Below, piece by piece: positions 44,160-54,067 of a stretch of DNA of 64,000 bases (the stretch's first letter is position 1; each line of letters starts with the position of its first letter). The notes under the pieces are model-generated. The model made no database searches and was not told where the DNA came from. It saw only the letters and a list, made by a program, of their open reading frames with translations. Position numbers and translations under genes: made by a program. This stretch comes from Agrypnia vestita (Eukaryota > Arthropoda > Insecta > Trichoptera > Phryganeidae), in contig JADDOH010005031.1 in assembly GCA_016648135.1 (NCBI GenBank), positions 124,001 through 188,000 on the forward strand. The letters run 5' to 3'.

Positions 44160-44470
44160 GACATCTAGCGTGGTGACGGACATTGTTACTTCTAGAATTG
44201 CTCATTTTTTATACCTCTTCATTATTTGCGCCATCTGGTAGCATTACTGACGGACATTGTTACAAAGAGAATCATGTATTTTTTTATATATTTCTTCATT
44301 ATTTACGCCGTCTGGCAGCGTTAGTGACGGACATTATCACATAGAGAATAAAACATTTTTTGCATATTATATATACCTTATTATTATTTTATATCATCAT
44401 TATTGGTGCCATCTTGTAATTTTAGTGACAGATATTGTTATATAGAGAATTATTTGTATTTTCATAATTG
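44160..44470. repeat. Minisatellite with about 80-100-bp units
   Basis: Four units, each containing GCCATCTGGTAGC-like sequence, then TA(C/G)TGACGGACATTGTTAC and AGAGAAT, at about 44160, 44225, 44305 and 44405. Units differ by 10-25% by eye. Confidence 0.75.
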
Positions 44471-44625
44471 ACTCATTGATATTTTGATAAAATATTAAAA
44501 AGATTCGCCCACAGATGTCGCCTACAATAAATGTGTTTTAATAATTGACACATTGATATTTTGATTAAATATTAAAATATTAATATTAAAAAGCTCGCCT
44601 ACAGACGTCAATCCAAACTTCAATA
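44471..44625. repeat. Second tandem duplication
   Basis: Two units share ATAATTGACTCATTGATATT, TTTTGAT.AAATATTAAAA and then TCGCCCACAGATGTCG / TCGCCTACAGACGTC. Confidence 0.7.
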
Positions 44626-44984
44626 AAATGCCTACATAATTTTTGTTACGAACGGAGATAGGTGTGCAATAGTGTAAGTGAGTAAGTAACCTTTTTAAAA
44701 AGATTTATTTCTCAATTAAAGTGACGCATCATTAAGAGATATATCACTTAGGTAGAATATTATATAAACAAAAAAATATTTCCCATGTTAACCATTGTTA
44801 AGTCACGTTCTCACCGGTCTACCGACCTACATTCGGGGCAAGTGACATTACGCCGGCCCTTAAGGCTGATGCACAAAGTGAAATCGATTCAGTAAGTGAT
44901 TGAGAAATATGATATTTTAAATTAAATTTTTTTACCTTAATTTTCTACACTACAATTGGCCACAAGGACCAATTACTGTGGCGA

Positions 44985-45099
44985 AATACTTCACAAAACC
45001 ACCCAGGCTTGAGAAAAGTACACAGATGGATTGTAACCAGGAATCGAATCCGGAACCCTAGATGAACCGATGCCATGGGATCATGTCATGCCCAGGAAT
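44985..45099 (-). mobile_element. tRNA-derived SINE head
   Basis: On the minus strand CCTGGGCATGACATGATCCC and CCGGATTCGATTCCTGG resemble A and B boxes; a body follows (TACAATCCATCTGTG). It abuts the poly(A) tail of the LINE end at 45100. Confidence 0.5.
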
Positions 45100-45515
45100 T
45101 TTTTTTTTTGAATTTATTAGAGATACTAACAGGATAATAGGTACATGATACTCTGATAATAAACATTATAGTTAAGACTATGCCCACTATCCCAATTACA
45201 AGTGTCTTCGGCACGCTCTAGTAACATGTATTTTTGCAATTAATTATATTTTACATGTACATTTATGTATATTATATATTTTGTGTTTGAGTGTAATGCG
45301 ATTAGTATTTAATGGATCTATAGGTTCATGTCATCGTTTAGAAAATGGATGTTGTGTATGAGTGAGTTTTTGAAGGAAGATAAGGTGTCTGCAAGAATAT
45401 CAGCATCAATGTTAAGGTCAGCACAATACAAATTATATGTGCGACACAACCTTGTGATGGGAGAAAAGTTACCGACATTATTAGTGTGCTGACTTATATA
45501 AGTCACCAACATTTT
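45100..45515 (-). mobile_element. LINE 3' end with poly(A) tail
   Basis: Minus strand 45512-45318 encodes ITRLCRTYNLYCADLNIDAD and then LADTLSSFKNSL, the closing block of jockey/R1-like reverse transcriptase ORFs (compare RLGNEYGYL...FSETLAAYKKAL at 62340). After the stop, a 200-bp 3' UTR runs to an AATAAA signal and a run of 11 A (T on the plus strand, 45101-45111). It is 5'-truncated, as is usual for LINE copies. Confidence 0.75.
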
Positions 45516-45546
45516 ATGTATTATTGCATAGCATTCATATTCACAC

Positions 45547-45659
45547 TAGTGATGGTCAAAACCGTTATTTTAACCGGTTAGACAGAAACCGTTATTTGAG
45601 ATTTGTTTCAATAATAATTAACTGATATATCTTTTCCATTTCAACCGATCACACCTCTA
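45547..45659. mobile_element. Possible hAT-type MITE
   Basis: Ends TAGTGATGGTCAAAACCG and, inverted, TAGAGGTGTGATCGGTT resemble the short TAGNGGTG termini of hAT elements; CCGTTATTTTAACCGGTTA lies inside. No matching 8-bp duplication could be read, so this is tentative. Confidence 0.35.
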
Positions 45660-45934
45660 ATGTCACTCTAGGATCATTTATCTGGGTCCATAATAGTCTT
45701 TGGTCGGTCTTTTTGTCAAAAAATAAAATATAATATTAGGAAACCCTCTCCCTTCACCAGGTTCTGCGGATTTCCGCATTGGATATTCTGTCTTTGAGGG
45801 TTTTGCTCACAGTGGGACTTATTATCTCAGTAGTTCTGAGAAGGTGTTTGGTTCTCAGGGAGCTGTATATAATAGCATTAAAATTGTATATCTATAGAAC
45901 AGCCTTGGGAGCTTTATAAAATAGAATAAAAATG

Positions 45935-46415
45935 TTACCCATAAAAACCTAGTATTTATTATACTCCCTTTCTTTGTAAAATATAACATCAATTAAAGAC
46001 GAATTAAAACATATAACATAACACTAAACTTACAGTAATTTAATATATTTCTAAAATGTCAGATGTTTTGAGCTTTGATAAGACACTTTATGCTTTGAAG
46101 ATTAAATTCAAAAAACATTTGTCAGTCAATTTAGATTTTCGACATTCGTAGTGAAGTACCTATTATGCATACCGACGGAGTAATTCAAATTTAGAAAATA
46201 TTCCGCGACGTTATCGGGCCGCCGTAATCAAACTTTTCTAATGATTCCAATTTGAAAAAACCAATAAAATTTCTAAAAATCCGAAATTATACTATAATTT
46301 TTTTTTTTTAACAGTTTCAGCTCGATTGGATTACGGGAAAAGGGTCAAAAATCGATTCAAAGTTTTTGTTGACGGCAAGCAAGCAGACGCCACGAGTTAA
46401 TATAATGGGAGTAAA
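45935..46415 (-). mobile_element. Family A element, copy 4 (long form)
   Basis: Inverse orientation: TACCCATAAAAACCTAGTAT, then ATACTCCCTTTCTTTGTAAA at the left; CGCCACGAGTTAATATAATG and GGGAGTAAAA at the right. It shares the GACGTTATCGGGCCGCC segment with copies 2 and 5. Confidence 0.8.
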
Positions 46416-46479
46416 AATTGTACATTTATGTTTATTGCGTGTGTGCGCATCTTAGTACGTTTGTCATTTATTTTTTAAT

Positions 46480-46779
46480 CTAGTGACGGTGTTGTGACTT
46501 CAACGATTTGTGTGACAGTTTAGAGATGTTCTGGTTAAATGTACATTCGATATGACTTTTACATCCCTGTATCGTTTTACATTTACAGTCGCTTGCAGTG
46601 ACTAAATTCGGGTTGTTCCTATAACGAAAAATGTCTACGAATTTCGAGAATTTGTTACCAAGGCGATGGATGCATTTTAACGGTGAAATTGATGCATTGT
46701 TATTCCTGTAGGTCCCTACAAAGAACACTTCGTGATATCTCGTTTGTCTTGGTGTATTATACAAAACCCTCTGTATCAA
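46480..46779 (-). pseudogene. LINE C-terminal relic
   Basis: Minus-strand opening whose middle reads RQTRYHEVFFV, then NNNASISPLKCIHRLGNKFS and KFVDIFRY. TR.H..F......SP..R...L.N...DIF is the end block of jockey-like reverse-transcriptase ORFs. The 40 codons after it are probably translated 3' UTR. Confidence 0.6.
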
Positions 46780-46784
46780 ACCAT

Positions 46785-47115
46785 CAAACCCTCTGTAGTG
46801 TGGTAGATAGCATAAAGAAAGGAGTTCCGAGATGGTTTGGTCGTGTGGAACGTATGAACGAGGAAAGGATGGTTAAGAAAATATATGAGGCGAGTGTTGA
46901 AGGCAACAGGAGTAGAAGGCGTCCGCGAAAGAACTGGCATGATCACAGTTTGAGGCCCCGTTAAAAGCCGCAAAAACCGTAGAAATTGTATGAGAAGATG
47001 TATGAATGTGGCCGAAGCAAAAGCGGTGTGCCAGGATAGAAGAGTGTGGCGTTCATTCCTCTCTGCCTACCCCTGCGGGGAAACGGCGTGATGGTTAGTT
47101 AGTTAGTTAGTCTCT
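46785..47115 (+). pseudogene. RTE-like LINE: C-terminus, then (GTTA)n tail
   Basis: Plus strand from 46800: KKGVPRWFGRVERMNEERMV, then KKIYEASVEGNRSRRRPRKN and WHD. After frame changes it continues CMNVAEAKAVCQDRRVWRSF and then LSAYPCGETA with a stop. W.GHVERM...G.R.RGRPR..W.D is the closing signature of RTE-type proteins. The nucleotide stretch TGCGGGGAAACGGCGTGATGG is therefore the very end of the ORF. It is followed by GTTAGTTAGTTAGTTAG, the short-unit 3' tail typical of the clade. The same end is seen at 12418-12476 (minus). Confidence 0.8.
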
Positions 47116-47609
47116 GTATCATTTCAGGACAGTCCAACATACTTTTAACAATTTTAAATAGGAACACTATGTCGCTGACATCTTTTCTTCAAATGAAGTA
47201 TAATCATTAAATTATCATAATTTATGCTTTCTATTGGAATACACATTTTAAAATTTATAAATCTAAATAAAAATTGAAGCATGAATTTTACGTAAATATA
47301 CATTTTGGGAGAAAAATAAAAGTTAAATATAATAATCAAAATAAAAATCAATCAGAATATAATGATACATTAAAATCCGAATAATGTGATAGAAATATTA
47401 CAAAATATAGGCATCTTTTATTTCGATTTTTTATTCGAAAAATATGCTTTCGTAAAAGTTATATTTCAATGTACTCATTGCACGCCTTGATACATATACA
47501 GCAATTTGGTCTAATTTGAAAACATTTCTTTTGATTCCTTATTAAACAATATTTCGTTAAATTGGGTGAAAAACATAAACTTTGTTACCTCTACGTGAGT
47601 TTTATACTA
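47116..47609. other. No gene recognised
   Basis: An AT-rich flank upstream of the gene; a 65-codon minus-strand opening is not supported. Confidence 0.45.
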
Positions 47610-47790
47610 ATTTTATATTTTACTACTTAAGTTTCGAGAGTAACGGAATTTCTCATCGCTATGTAATAAAGTAATAAACAATAAAAAGTTAGATATTATT
47701 AATTAAAGTTTAATAATTCACCTTATTTATTTAACAATTAAGGGATTCTGTTAGTCTCGAAACTCAAGTAAAAAATAAAATTATAATTAA
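47610..47790. repeat. Small inverted-repeat element
   Basis: TACTACTTAAGTTTCGAGAGTAACGG (given by its core AAGTTTCGAGA) at 47620-47650 is inverted at 47745-47780 (TTAGTCTCGAAACTCAAGTA). It is a 170-bp hairpin-type MITE about 280 bp upstream of the coding start at 48067. Confidence 0.55.
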
Positions 47791-47979
47791 ACTCGCGAAT
47801 ATGTAACATAGTTATTGTTTTTCATCTAATTTAATGATCATCGTGAATGATTTCTGCAATTGATTAATGATATAATATATCTTAAATCTGAAAATTGACG
47901 TAATTTTAGTGATTTAAAGAAAGCAGTGCAAAAAAATGTTAAAAATAATGAAATACTAAAAAATAAATTAAAAGTGGAC

Positions 47980-48066
47980 AAAGTGATTTATTTTTTATTT
48001 AATTCCACATTAATTTACAAAGTGACTGTTAAAGAAATCAACAGTTGAAAATCAAAATATTCAAAA
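47980..48066 (+). promoter_or_regulatory. Probable 5' leader of the secreted-protein gene
   Basis: The A-rich leader CAAAGTGACTGTTAAAGAAA through ATATTCAAAAATGG gives a good insect start context (CAAAAATGG). Candidate acceptors, should there be an upstream untranslated exon, are AAAGCAG (47926) and ATCAACAG (48043). There is no convincing TATA box within 40 bases. Confidence 0.35.
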
Positions 48067-48296
48067 ATGGAGATTTGTTGCAAAAGTACATTTTTAATAG
48101 TTGCGTTGGTGATCTTGGCTGTATTCTGTCACCTGTCGGCGTCGCTGGAGTCGGCGTCTCCAGAAAAGTTCCTGCTGCCCAGGAATTACAATCCTCACCC
48201 ATACAGGAAGACTCCAGGCAACGGCGCTGATGAAGCAGAAGCGGCGACCAGATTCGTACAGCGATTTGTTAAGAGGCAAAAGGCTGAAAGTGGACG
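48067..48296 (+). CDS. Unrecognised secreted protein, exon 1 of coding region
   Basis: Codes for residues 1-76 plus two bases of codon 77. Residues 1-25 form a classic signal peptide (MEICCKSTFLIVALVILAVF, then CHLSA) with cleavage likely after A25 or S26, so the product enters the secretory pathway. The next part is polar, with dibasic pairs at R47-K48 and K69-R70 (RFVKRQK). The KR followed by Q resembles a convertase site, but whether it is used is unknown. The start at 48067 is chosen for its CAAAAATGG context and because the signal peptide begins exactly there. The exon ends ...GGACG|GTAAGT, a consensus donor. The intron phase (2) fits exon 2 exactly. Codon use is visibly richer in G+C than the surroundings. 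I do not recognise the family. Confidence 0.85.
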
Positions 48297-48519
48297 GTAA
48301 GTTACTTTAATTTTTTTTCTATAAAAAGGTGTGTCGATCTCATCATTATCATCTTGTGACTAAAGACTGCATTTTCGGATTTGCAAGTTCATATTACAAG
48401 TGCATAAGCAACAGTCATTAACAACAACATTCCTGCTACCACTCTCAACAACAAATATGATATAACAGAAGCCTCACATAGAAATAAATATACAAGAATC
48501 ATTACCAGTTTCGAAATCT

Positions 48520-48905
48520 ATGTATAATATAGTTCATGAAGAAAGACTGCATATGTCTCTAGCAGAGTCGCTTCAAATAAACGAAAGGTTTTTAGATTTG
48601 GAACAAATATAGGACTTTCAAAAATTTGATAATGTGTGGATGTTCTTACGAGGGAATTGGTTAACATTGCATTGTGTGGAATGATCACTTTAGCTAACTC
48701 ATACAGGTTGTAAACCCTGGGCCATCCTTTACAAAGACTTCCATACATGTTTCTCATATAAATAGTTTCATGTCTGTGCGACTTCTGTAATTTATCTTAA
48801 ATACTTATCATCTTATATACTTAATCATCCCTCTGGGGAAAAATCCAGTAACTGTGTTCTCAGAACATATTATGTACCTGTATATAAAAATATTATCAAC
48901 AAATA
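48520..48905. repeat. Family B MITE in intron
   Basis: It contains ATGTCTCTAGCAGAGTCG, GGATGTTCTTACGAGGG and the right end AGTTTCATGTCTGTGCGACTT, and then TCATCCCTCTGGGGAAAAAT and TCCAGTAACTGTGTTCTCAG as outer flank. The 79-codon minus-strand opening is part of it. Confidence 0.65.
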
Positions 48906-49519
48906 TTACGTCAATACCAGACAGAAATTACTAGACCTAGACGATATACTGAGAAAAAAAATATTTATACTTAGAGCGAAAATTGTTTTACCATCGAAAA
49001 AAAGAATTTCCGAACATAAATAGAAATTAAAAATGAATTTTGATATCACCAATTAATTGCCTAATAGAAAAAGTACGAAAACAAACGGAAAATCTATTCG
49101 TGATCAGTAAATTAAATTGATACAGAAATGAATATAATATTTTTAAGTAAAATAAAAAACAAAATATATCTTCTTACAACACTCAAATACGAGTAAAAAA
49201 TCAACCTTCAGATGTAAATTTAGAATTATCACCTTAACTGTATTTCGCTGTCTTATAATCAACCCATTCGATACATAATCACTTTGTTAAAACATGTATG
49301 TTACCTATTGTTGCATATCTTTAATAAAATGTATACCTGTTAGTTGTTAGTACCTTTTGTTGCGAATTTGTAATATTTTTGCGCATATTTTAACAAGAAT
49401 CTATCTCTACCTGTAAGGTATTGTAGACTGGTTCTGTTACACCCTATACGATCCCTGGAAACCTCTCAAGGTTTTTTTTCATTAAAAAAATAGAACCTAC
49501 TCTACAAATTGATTATTCC

Positions 49520-49925
49520 AAGAATTTTGTGTGCCTACTGTTACGGAAATTTAAAAAAAAGTATAAATACTACGAATCTTTAAAGAAAATATATGATGGA
49601 TTCTCTAACTTCGTAAATAAAAAAAGTGCAGCCCGGAACGCTTATTCCTTTGTAAGAATTAAAGCATTCAATTCATTACCTGAAAACTTAAAAAAGTTCT
49701 AAGACCTTACGTCATTTAAAAATGAACTAAAAAAAATAACAATAAAAACCTTTTGAAATTACCATAGGCTTTACTTTATAATGATTTATTTTGTTCTCAA
49801 TATTCTTAACAACTTATTACAATTTAATATCCATGAAATAAGCTGATGTGATTAACCCTCCCATAAGCACAAGCGTCAGTCAGCTCTCTAATAAAACGTT
49901 TATTTATATTAATGTTTTATTCATG
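49520..49925 (+). pseudogene. LINE C-terminal relic in intron
   Basis: The plus strand reads KKSAARNAYSFVRIKAFNSL, then PENLKKF, a stop, and LTSFKNELKKITIKTF. This is the (S)AR..YSF......FNSLPE.L....S...FK..LK block that closes jockey-like ORFs, with its 3' UTR to about 49925. It was inserted in the sense direction of the host gene and is inactive. Confidence 0.65.
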
Positions 49926-50295
49926 AAATGCACGTACTATATATGTAATAAATAGATAATATAAAATAAAAATGAATTGTTTGTTTTATATATTTTATGC
50001 ATGGTTTAGAATGTATAAAATACGTACAAGTATTTTATACATAAATGTATTTTAACCCATTCAAAACCGTGCGTAGAATGTATAAAACAAATAATTAAAG
50101 TTAGTAAGGTAAAATGATAATACTTTGATAAGGTGAAATGCATCTCAACTAAATTAAACGAGTATAAATAGGTAATAGAGGTATCATACATAAAAACTAT
50201 ATCAACTAATTAATCATTTTAAACATCCAACGTATAATGTATTAGGTATTTGTTACAGTGAAAGTATATTTCTAGCAAAATTACATTTTCTAACA

Positions 50296-50362
50296 ACTAA
50301 CTACCTAACCTAACCTAACCTAACCTAACCTAACCTAACCTAACCTAACAAACCTAACCAAA
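50296..50362 (-). repeat. Interstitial (CCTAA)n array in intron
   Basis: Eight or nine CCTAA units with two degenerate ones at each end. It is the insect TTAGG telomere motif in the opposite orientation to 33422. GAAAGTATATTT at 50260 is inverted at 50388 (AAATATACTTTC), so the array lies between 12-bp inverted repeats. Confidence 0.9.
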
Positions 50363-50477
50363 TGAATACAAGGTCAGTTAAGTTGGAAAATATACTTTCA
50401 TAAGAAATGTACATATGCCGTAACATAACTTAATTAAAGCAGAAAAATTTTGGCTAGATATTTTCGACAGATTTTCG

Positions 50478-50680
50478 GTCATCTAAATATAATAATTTCG
50501 TTGTCTGTCCGTCTGTCATAACATCGTTTAACGTCCGTAATTTCCTTTGAATTCACGGCTAAAAAAACAAATTAAACGACCGGAGATGGGGCTTGACCCC
50601 GGGCCAGCAAACTCGAAGGCGGCAACGATAGCGATGTTGCTACCGCTGCCTCTCCGCCTATCGCCAAAAAGATACTTTAA
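50478..50680 (-). mobile_element. Family D tRNA-derived SINE, copy in intron
   Basis: Minus strand: GGCGATAGGCGGAGAGGCAG, then CGGTAGCAACATCGC, and B-box-like CCCGGGGTCAAGCCCCATCT. The body AGCCGTGAATTCAAAGGAAA, TTACGGACG and tail GACGGACAGACAACGAAA match 61088-61330. Confidence 0.7.
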
Positions 50681-51077
50681 ATATGTATTAAGACTTAGCA
50701 AAGACGCAAACTAAATGTTGTGACGCAAAAATGTTCCGTCGTTTTCGACGGGTAACAGCTTGTTTTTCAATATCTTTCAAGGTAATCATTTTATATTTTT
50801 TACAGTCAAGTAACACAATATTTATCTAAACTTATATATTTATATTTTTGATTAAAAAGATAACAATTTTATGTTAAGGTTTCGAATTTATTATTCTGAT
50901 TATTTCTGAATCCGGTAGGTATAATATTATATATGTTTTTTTTAAATATAGAGTTAATTGTATACATTTCTCAAATATTATTTTTTTATATCCTGTCAGG
51001 GTTGTTAATTTTTTTAAATAAAAATTCATTTATAATAATTTATACGACTGCTACACAGAATCAGGCAGCTTAACATA

Positions 51078-51300
51078 GAGTAGCTTGTTGGTCTTGTGGT
51101 TAGGACTCTCGCCTCGTTCCAATCCGTATCCAAAGGTCGCCAATGGTCGCGGGTTCGAACCTCACTCCAGACCAGCAAGTTAGTCCTATTTTTTTTTAGT
51201 TTTAGTTTAGTTTGAAAATAGTAAGAAAATTGATGATGAACAGAGATTTAACAGAGATGAAAACACGTATTCCATGTTTTCATCTCTATTAAAAAAAATC
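51078..51300 (+). mobile_element. Family E SINE, copy 2 (intron, sense)
   Basis: TAGCTTGTTGGTCTTGTGG, then TTAGGACTCTCGCCTCG, with B box GGTCGCGGGTTCGAACC. A short partial duplication (CCAATCCGTATCCAAAGG) sits ahead of the B box. The tail is CCATGTTTTCATCTCTATT plus an A run. Confidence 0.85.
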
Positions 51301-51344
51301 ATAAAGTAGGCTATTATTTTTTATATTCAGAACATTTTGAGTGC

Positions 51345-51812
51345 GTTTGAATTTTTCAAGAGCGCAATACTGGATTGTGGATTATCCCCAGGGGGACATG
51401 ATTAATCAATATTTATTATAGATGTCTCATAGAGACGAATCTATTTTTATACATAGTAGGTATAAAAGTCTCTTTGAGTGTTTATAGGACTTGCGCCTTA
51501 TTTATGGCTGGCTTAAGTGATCACTTTATGCAACGTAACGTTCACCAATTCCACCCAAGCTAGATTATCACATCTGTCAACGTTTTGAAAGTTGTATACA
51601 TGTCAACAAATAGTTTGGTTAGTTTTATTGGAATATATACTTTCACCAGAAATATACATTCGCCGATAGCCGTACGCCCTATTCCTTTTTATTCCCATAC
51701 GCCCCATTCCTTTCTATCCCCATCCTATCCCTATATAAAAGACTTTCATTCCTACTTTTCCATTAAAAAAATAGCTTCATCTCTACGAGACATCTATAAT
51801 ATATCATAATTT
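51345..51812. repeat. Family B MITE in intron, second copy
   Basis: TTATCCCCAGGGGGACATGA, then AGATGTCTCATAGAGACGAA at the left and the inverse ATAGCTTCATCTCTACGAGA at the right, with GGCTTAAGTGATCACTTTAT inside. Not a gene, despite the 74-codon opening at 51585. Confidence 0.7.
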
Positions 51813-51851
51813 TTGATTTTTACTTCAATTCTCATTTAAAAAAAAATTTTT

Positions 51852-52037
51852 TTTTTTAAATAGAGATGTGAACACGGAATCGTGTCACATCAATATTCTT
51901 ACTATTTTCAAATTAAGCTAAACGCTTGTTCTACGAAAATAGGACTATCTTGCTAGTCTGGAGTGAGGTTCGAACCCGCGACCTTTGGATCACGAGGCGA
52001 GAGTCCTAACCACAAGACCAACAAGCTACTCGCTAAG
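51852..52037 (-). mobile_element. Family E SINE, copy 3 (intron, antisense)
   Basis: The inverse of the family: AATAGAGATGTGAACACGGA (tail) through GAGGTTCGAACCCGCGACCT (B box) to ACCACAAGACCAACAAGCTA (head). Its head lies only 45 bases upstream of the exon 2 acceptor. It faces copy 2, 550 bp away. Confidence 0.85.
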
Positions 52038-52082
52038 CTGAGCTTCACTATTTTAATATTTATTTTAATAATTTCTTTACAG

Positions 52083-52668
52083 AAAGGGCCCCGTCCTTTT
52101 TCCGAATGACGCACCCCAGTCCACAATCACCCCGCTAATAGTAACCTCCCGACCACTAGCGGAGGCAATAGCGAGAAAAAATCAAAAAGCCACAATTCTG
52201 ACCCCGACGCCCCCTACAACCGAAGACAACCTCCAGCAAATCGTCCCCGACGCCTACCACGCCGCGGCTGTCAACACCGCCCAAAACTACCCCGCAAATC
52301 AAAACGACTACCTCGTCCAGCCGAGAACTTTCCAAAGCCTGATCGGGCAGTATCGAAACCAGGATGCGAGTCAAGTCGGCACACAGTCGGAGTATTACTT
52401 GAAGCAGGTAGTCAACCCCGAGTTCGATAGAAATCCCGTATACGAAAAGCCCGGCTATAATATTATCGACGCCAATGGTAACGTGAGGGTTGTGGATTAT
52501 AAAAACCTGATGATATTGCATAGGAATGGGTATTTGACTCTGCTGAGTGGGTACCAGCATACTAGGAACAATGGCACGGCTTTGGATCAGCACCCGTACG
52601 CAGCGGTTGTTAGGAAAACGCAACAGTTGCTGACCAGTTCTGCTAGACCTCGGTACGACGCAGTCGAG
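52083..52668 (+). CDS. Unrecognised secreted protein, exon 2
   Basis: Codes for the last base of codon 77 and residues 78-272. It is in frame with exon 1, open throughout, and has G+C-rich third positions in its first half, unlike the flanks. The first part is Pro/Thr-rich (TPLIVTSRPLAEA, TILTPTPPTTEDNLQQ). The second is Tyr/Asn/Gln-rich with YEKPGYNIIDANGNVRVVDY and one N-glycosylation sequon in NNGTALD. No cysteine is present in this exon and no known domain is recognised, so an extracellular or cuticle-associated role is only a guess. It ends GCAGTCGAG|GTAAGT, a phase-0 donor at 52669, so the protein continues. No convincing third exon was found before 64000. Openings on the minus strand over this exon (52156-52623) are shadows. 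Confidence 0.85.
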
Positions 52669-52844
52669 GTAAGTTTTTGCTATTTTTTATAATTTAGATA
52701 TTTTTACCAAATTGCAGTGTGATATTTGAAATAGGTGAAACATATTAGTAGTTGTAACAATAAAATATTTTATGATTATTATCATTTTTTAAATACTTTT
52801 TATGAACCAGTACATCTGTGGGCGAAAGGAACAACCGAATGATT

Positions 52845-53530
52845 AAAAAAAGTAACCCATAAAAACCAAGTTTTTACTATACTCCCTTTATTTGTGAAAT
52901 ATAACAATAATTAAAGACGAATTAAAACATATAACATAACACTAAACTTACAGAAATTTAATATATTTCTAAAATGTCAGATGTTTTGAGATGTCAACAT
53001 TTTGATAGATTCAATTATTATCATTATCGTACCTTATGAATTTCCAGCGTCAAATGATTTAGTCAGAATCAGATTTGAGTAATGTAGAATTCTTCAAAAC
53101 TAAGCAGAAATCTAAAAGAAATAAATTATTATTTGATTTTTTCCCAAAAAACCTAATTTTGCTGTCATCTGTGAACCAATTGTTTTGTAAATTTTCGAAA
53201 TTCGTAGTGATGTACCTATTATACCGACGGAGTAATTCAAATTTAGAAAATATTCCGCGACGTTATCGGGCCGCCGTTCCTAGTAATCAAACTTTTCTAA
53301 TGATTCCAATTTGAAAAAACCAATTAAATTTCTAAAAATCCGAAATTAACTATAATTATTAAATTTTTTTAACGAAAATTTGATAGACCTTCTTGATCGT
53401 CGCCACGAGTCTGCTTGCCAAGTTTCAGCTCGATTGGATCACGGGAAAAGGGTCAAAAATCGATCCAAAGTTTTTTTTTGACGGCAAGCCGGCAAGCAAG
53501 CAGACGCCACGAGTTAATATAAAGGGAGTA
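52845..53530 (-). mobile_element. Family A element, copy 5 (long form)
   Basis: GTAACCCATAAAAACCAAGT, then ATACTCCCTTTATTTGTGAA at the left; GACGCCACGAGTTAATATAA and AGGGAGTAAAA at the right. It carries a 150-bp insertion at 52995-53190 relative to copies 2 and 4. Openings at 53075 and 53393 are within it. Confidence 0.78.
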
Positions 53531-53738
53531 AAAACCAATAAAATTTCTAAAAATCCGAAATTATACTATAATTATTAAATTTTTTTAACGAAAATTTGAT
53601 AGATCTTCTTGTCGCCACGAGTCTACTTGCCAAGTTTCAACTCGATTGGATCACGGGAAAAGGGTTAAAAATTGATCCAAAGTTTTTTCACCTGGCAAGC
53701 AAGCAGACGCCACGAGTTAAAAGAAAGAAAGTAAAAAA
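53531..53738 (-). mobile_element. Family A element, copy 6 (partial, tandem)
   Basis: It repeats the last 200 bp of copy 5 (CCAATAAAATTTCTAAAAAT to CCACGAGTTAAAAGAAAGAA) directly adjacent to it, giving a head-to-tail tandem. Confidence 0.75.
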
Positions 53739-54067
53739 TGCAAGTTTTCAGGGATAAAAACAAAATTTGGGAATTTCGTTTGTTTACGATATACCTCTTA
53801 AAGCTTTTGTTATATTTATCTATTTTTTGCACAAGAACGTTGAACAATGCCTTTGTTTCTTGCCAAATTTTTCAAATTATTTATAATGTCATTTGTCCTT
53901 TTTCAAAAAATTTAAAAATAGTCGCATTTTATTTTATTTTCTGACTCACCTAAATTTTACTTGCTATAGGTATATCTAAAGAACTGTGCATACTTAACTC
54001 AAAACTCGATTTTATTGACTCATTTGATTGTTACAGATATACTTTTAACAATATTTTATATCTTTGT

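Larger units (their letters stand above)
48297..52082 (+). other. 3.8-kb intron of the secreted-protein gene
   Basis: Donor GTAAGT at 48297 and acceptor TTATTTTAATAATTTCTTTACAG ending at 52082 (only its last bases, TTTCTTTACAG, matter). It is filled by a family B MITE, a LINE relic, a (CCTAA)n array, SINE D, two opposed SINE E copies and a second family B copy, each listed separately. Confidence 0.85.

Noticed and set aside
44160..44625. CRISPR-like array
   Set aside because: Units are degenerate and contiguous with no unique spacers, and the DNA is eukaryotic; it is a minisatellite.
52156..52623. 155-codon minus-strand opening
   Set aside because: It lies entirely opposite exon 2 of the secreted-protein gene, whose frame is fixed by splice phases with exon 1; a shadow.
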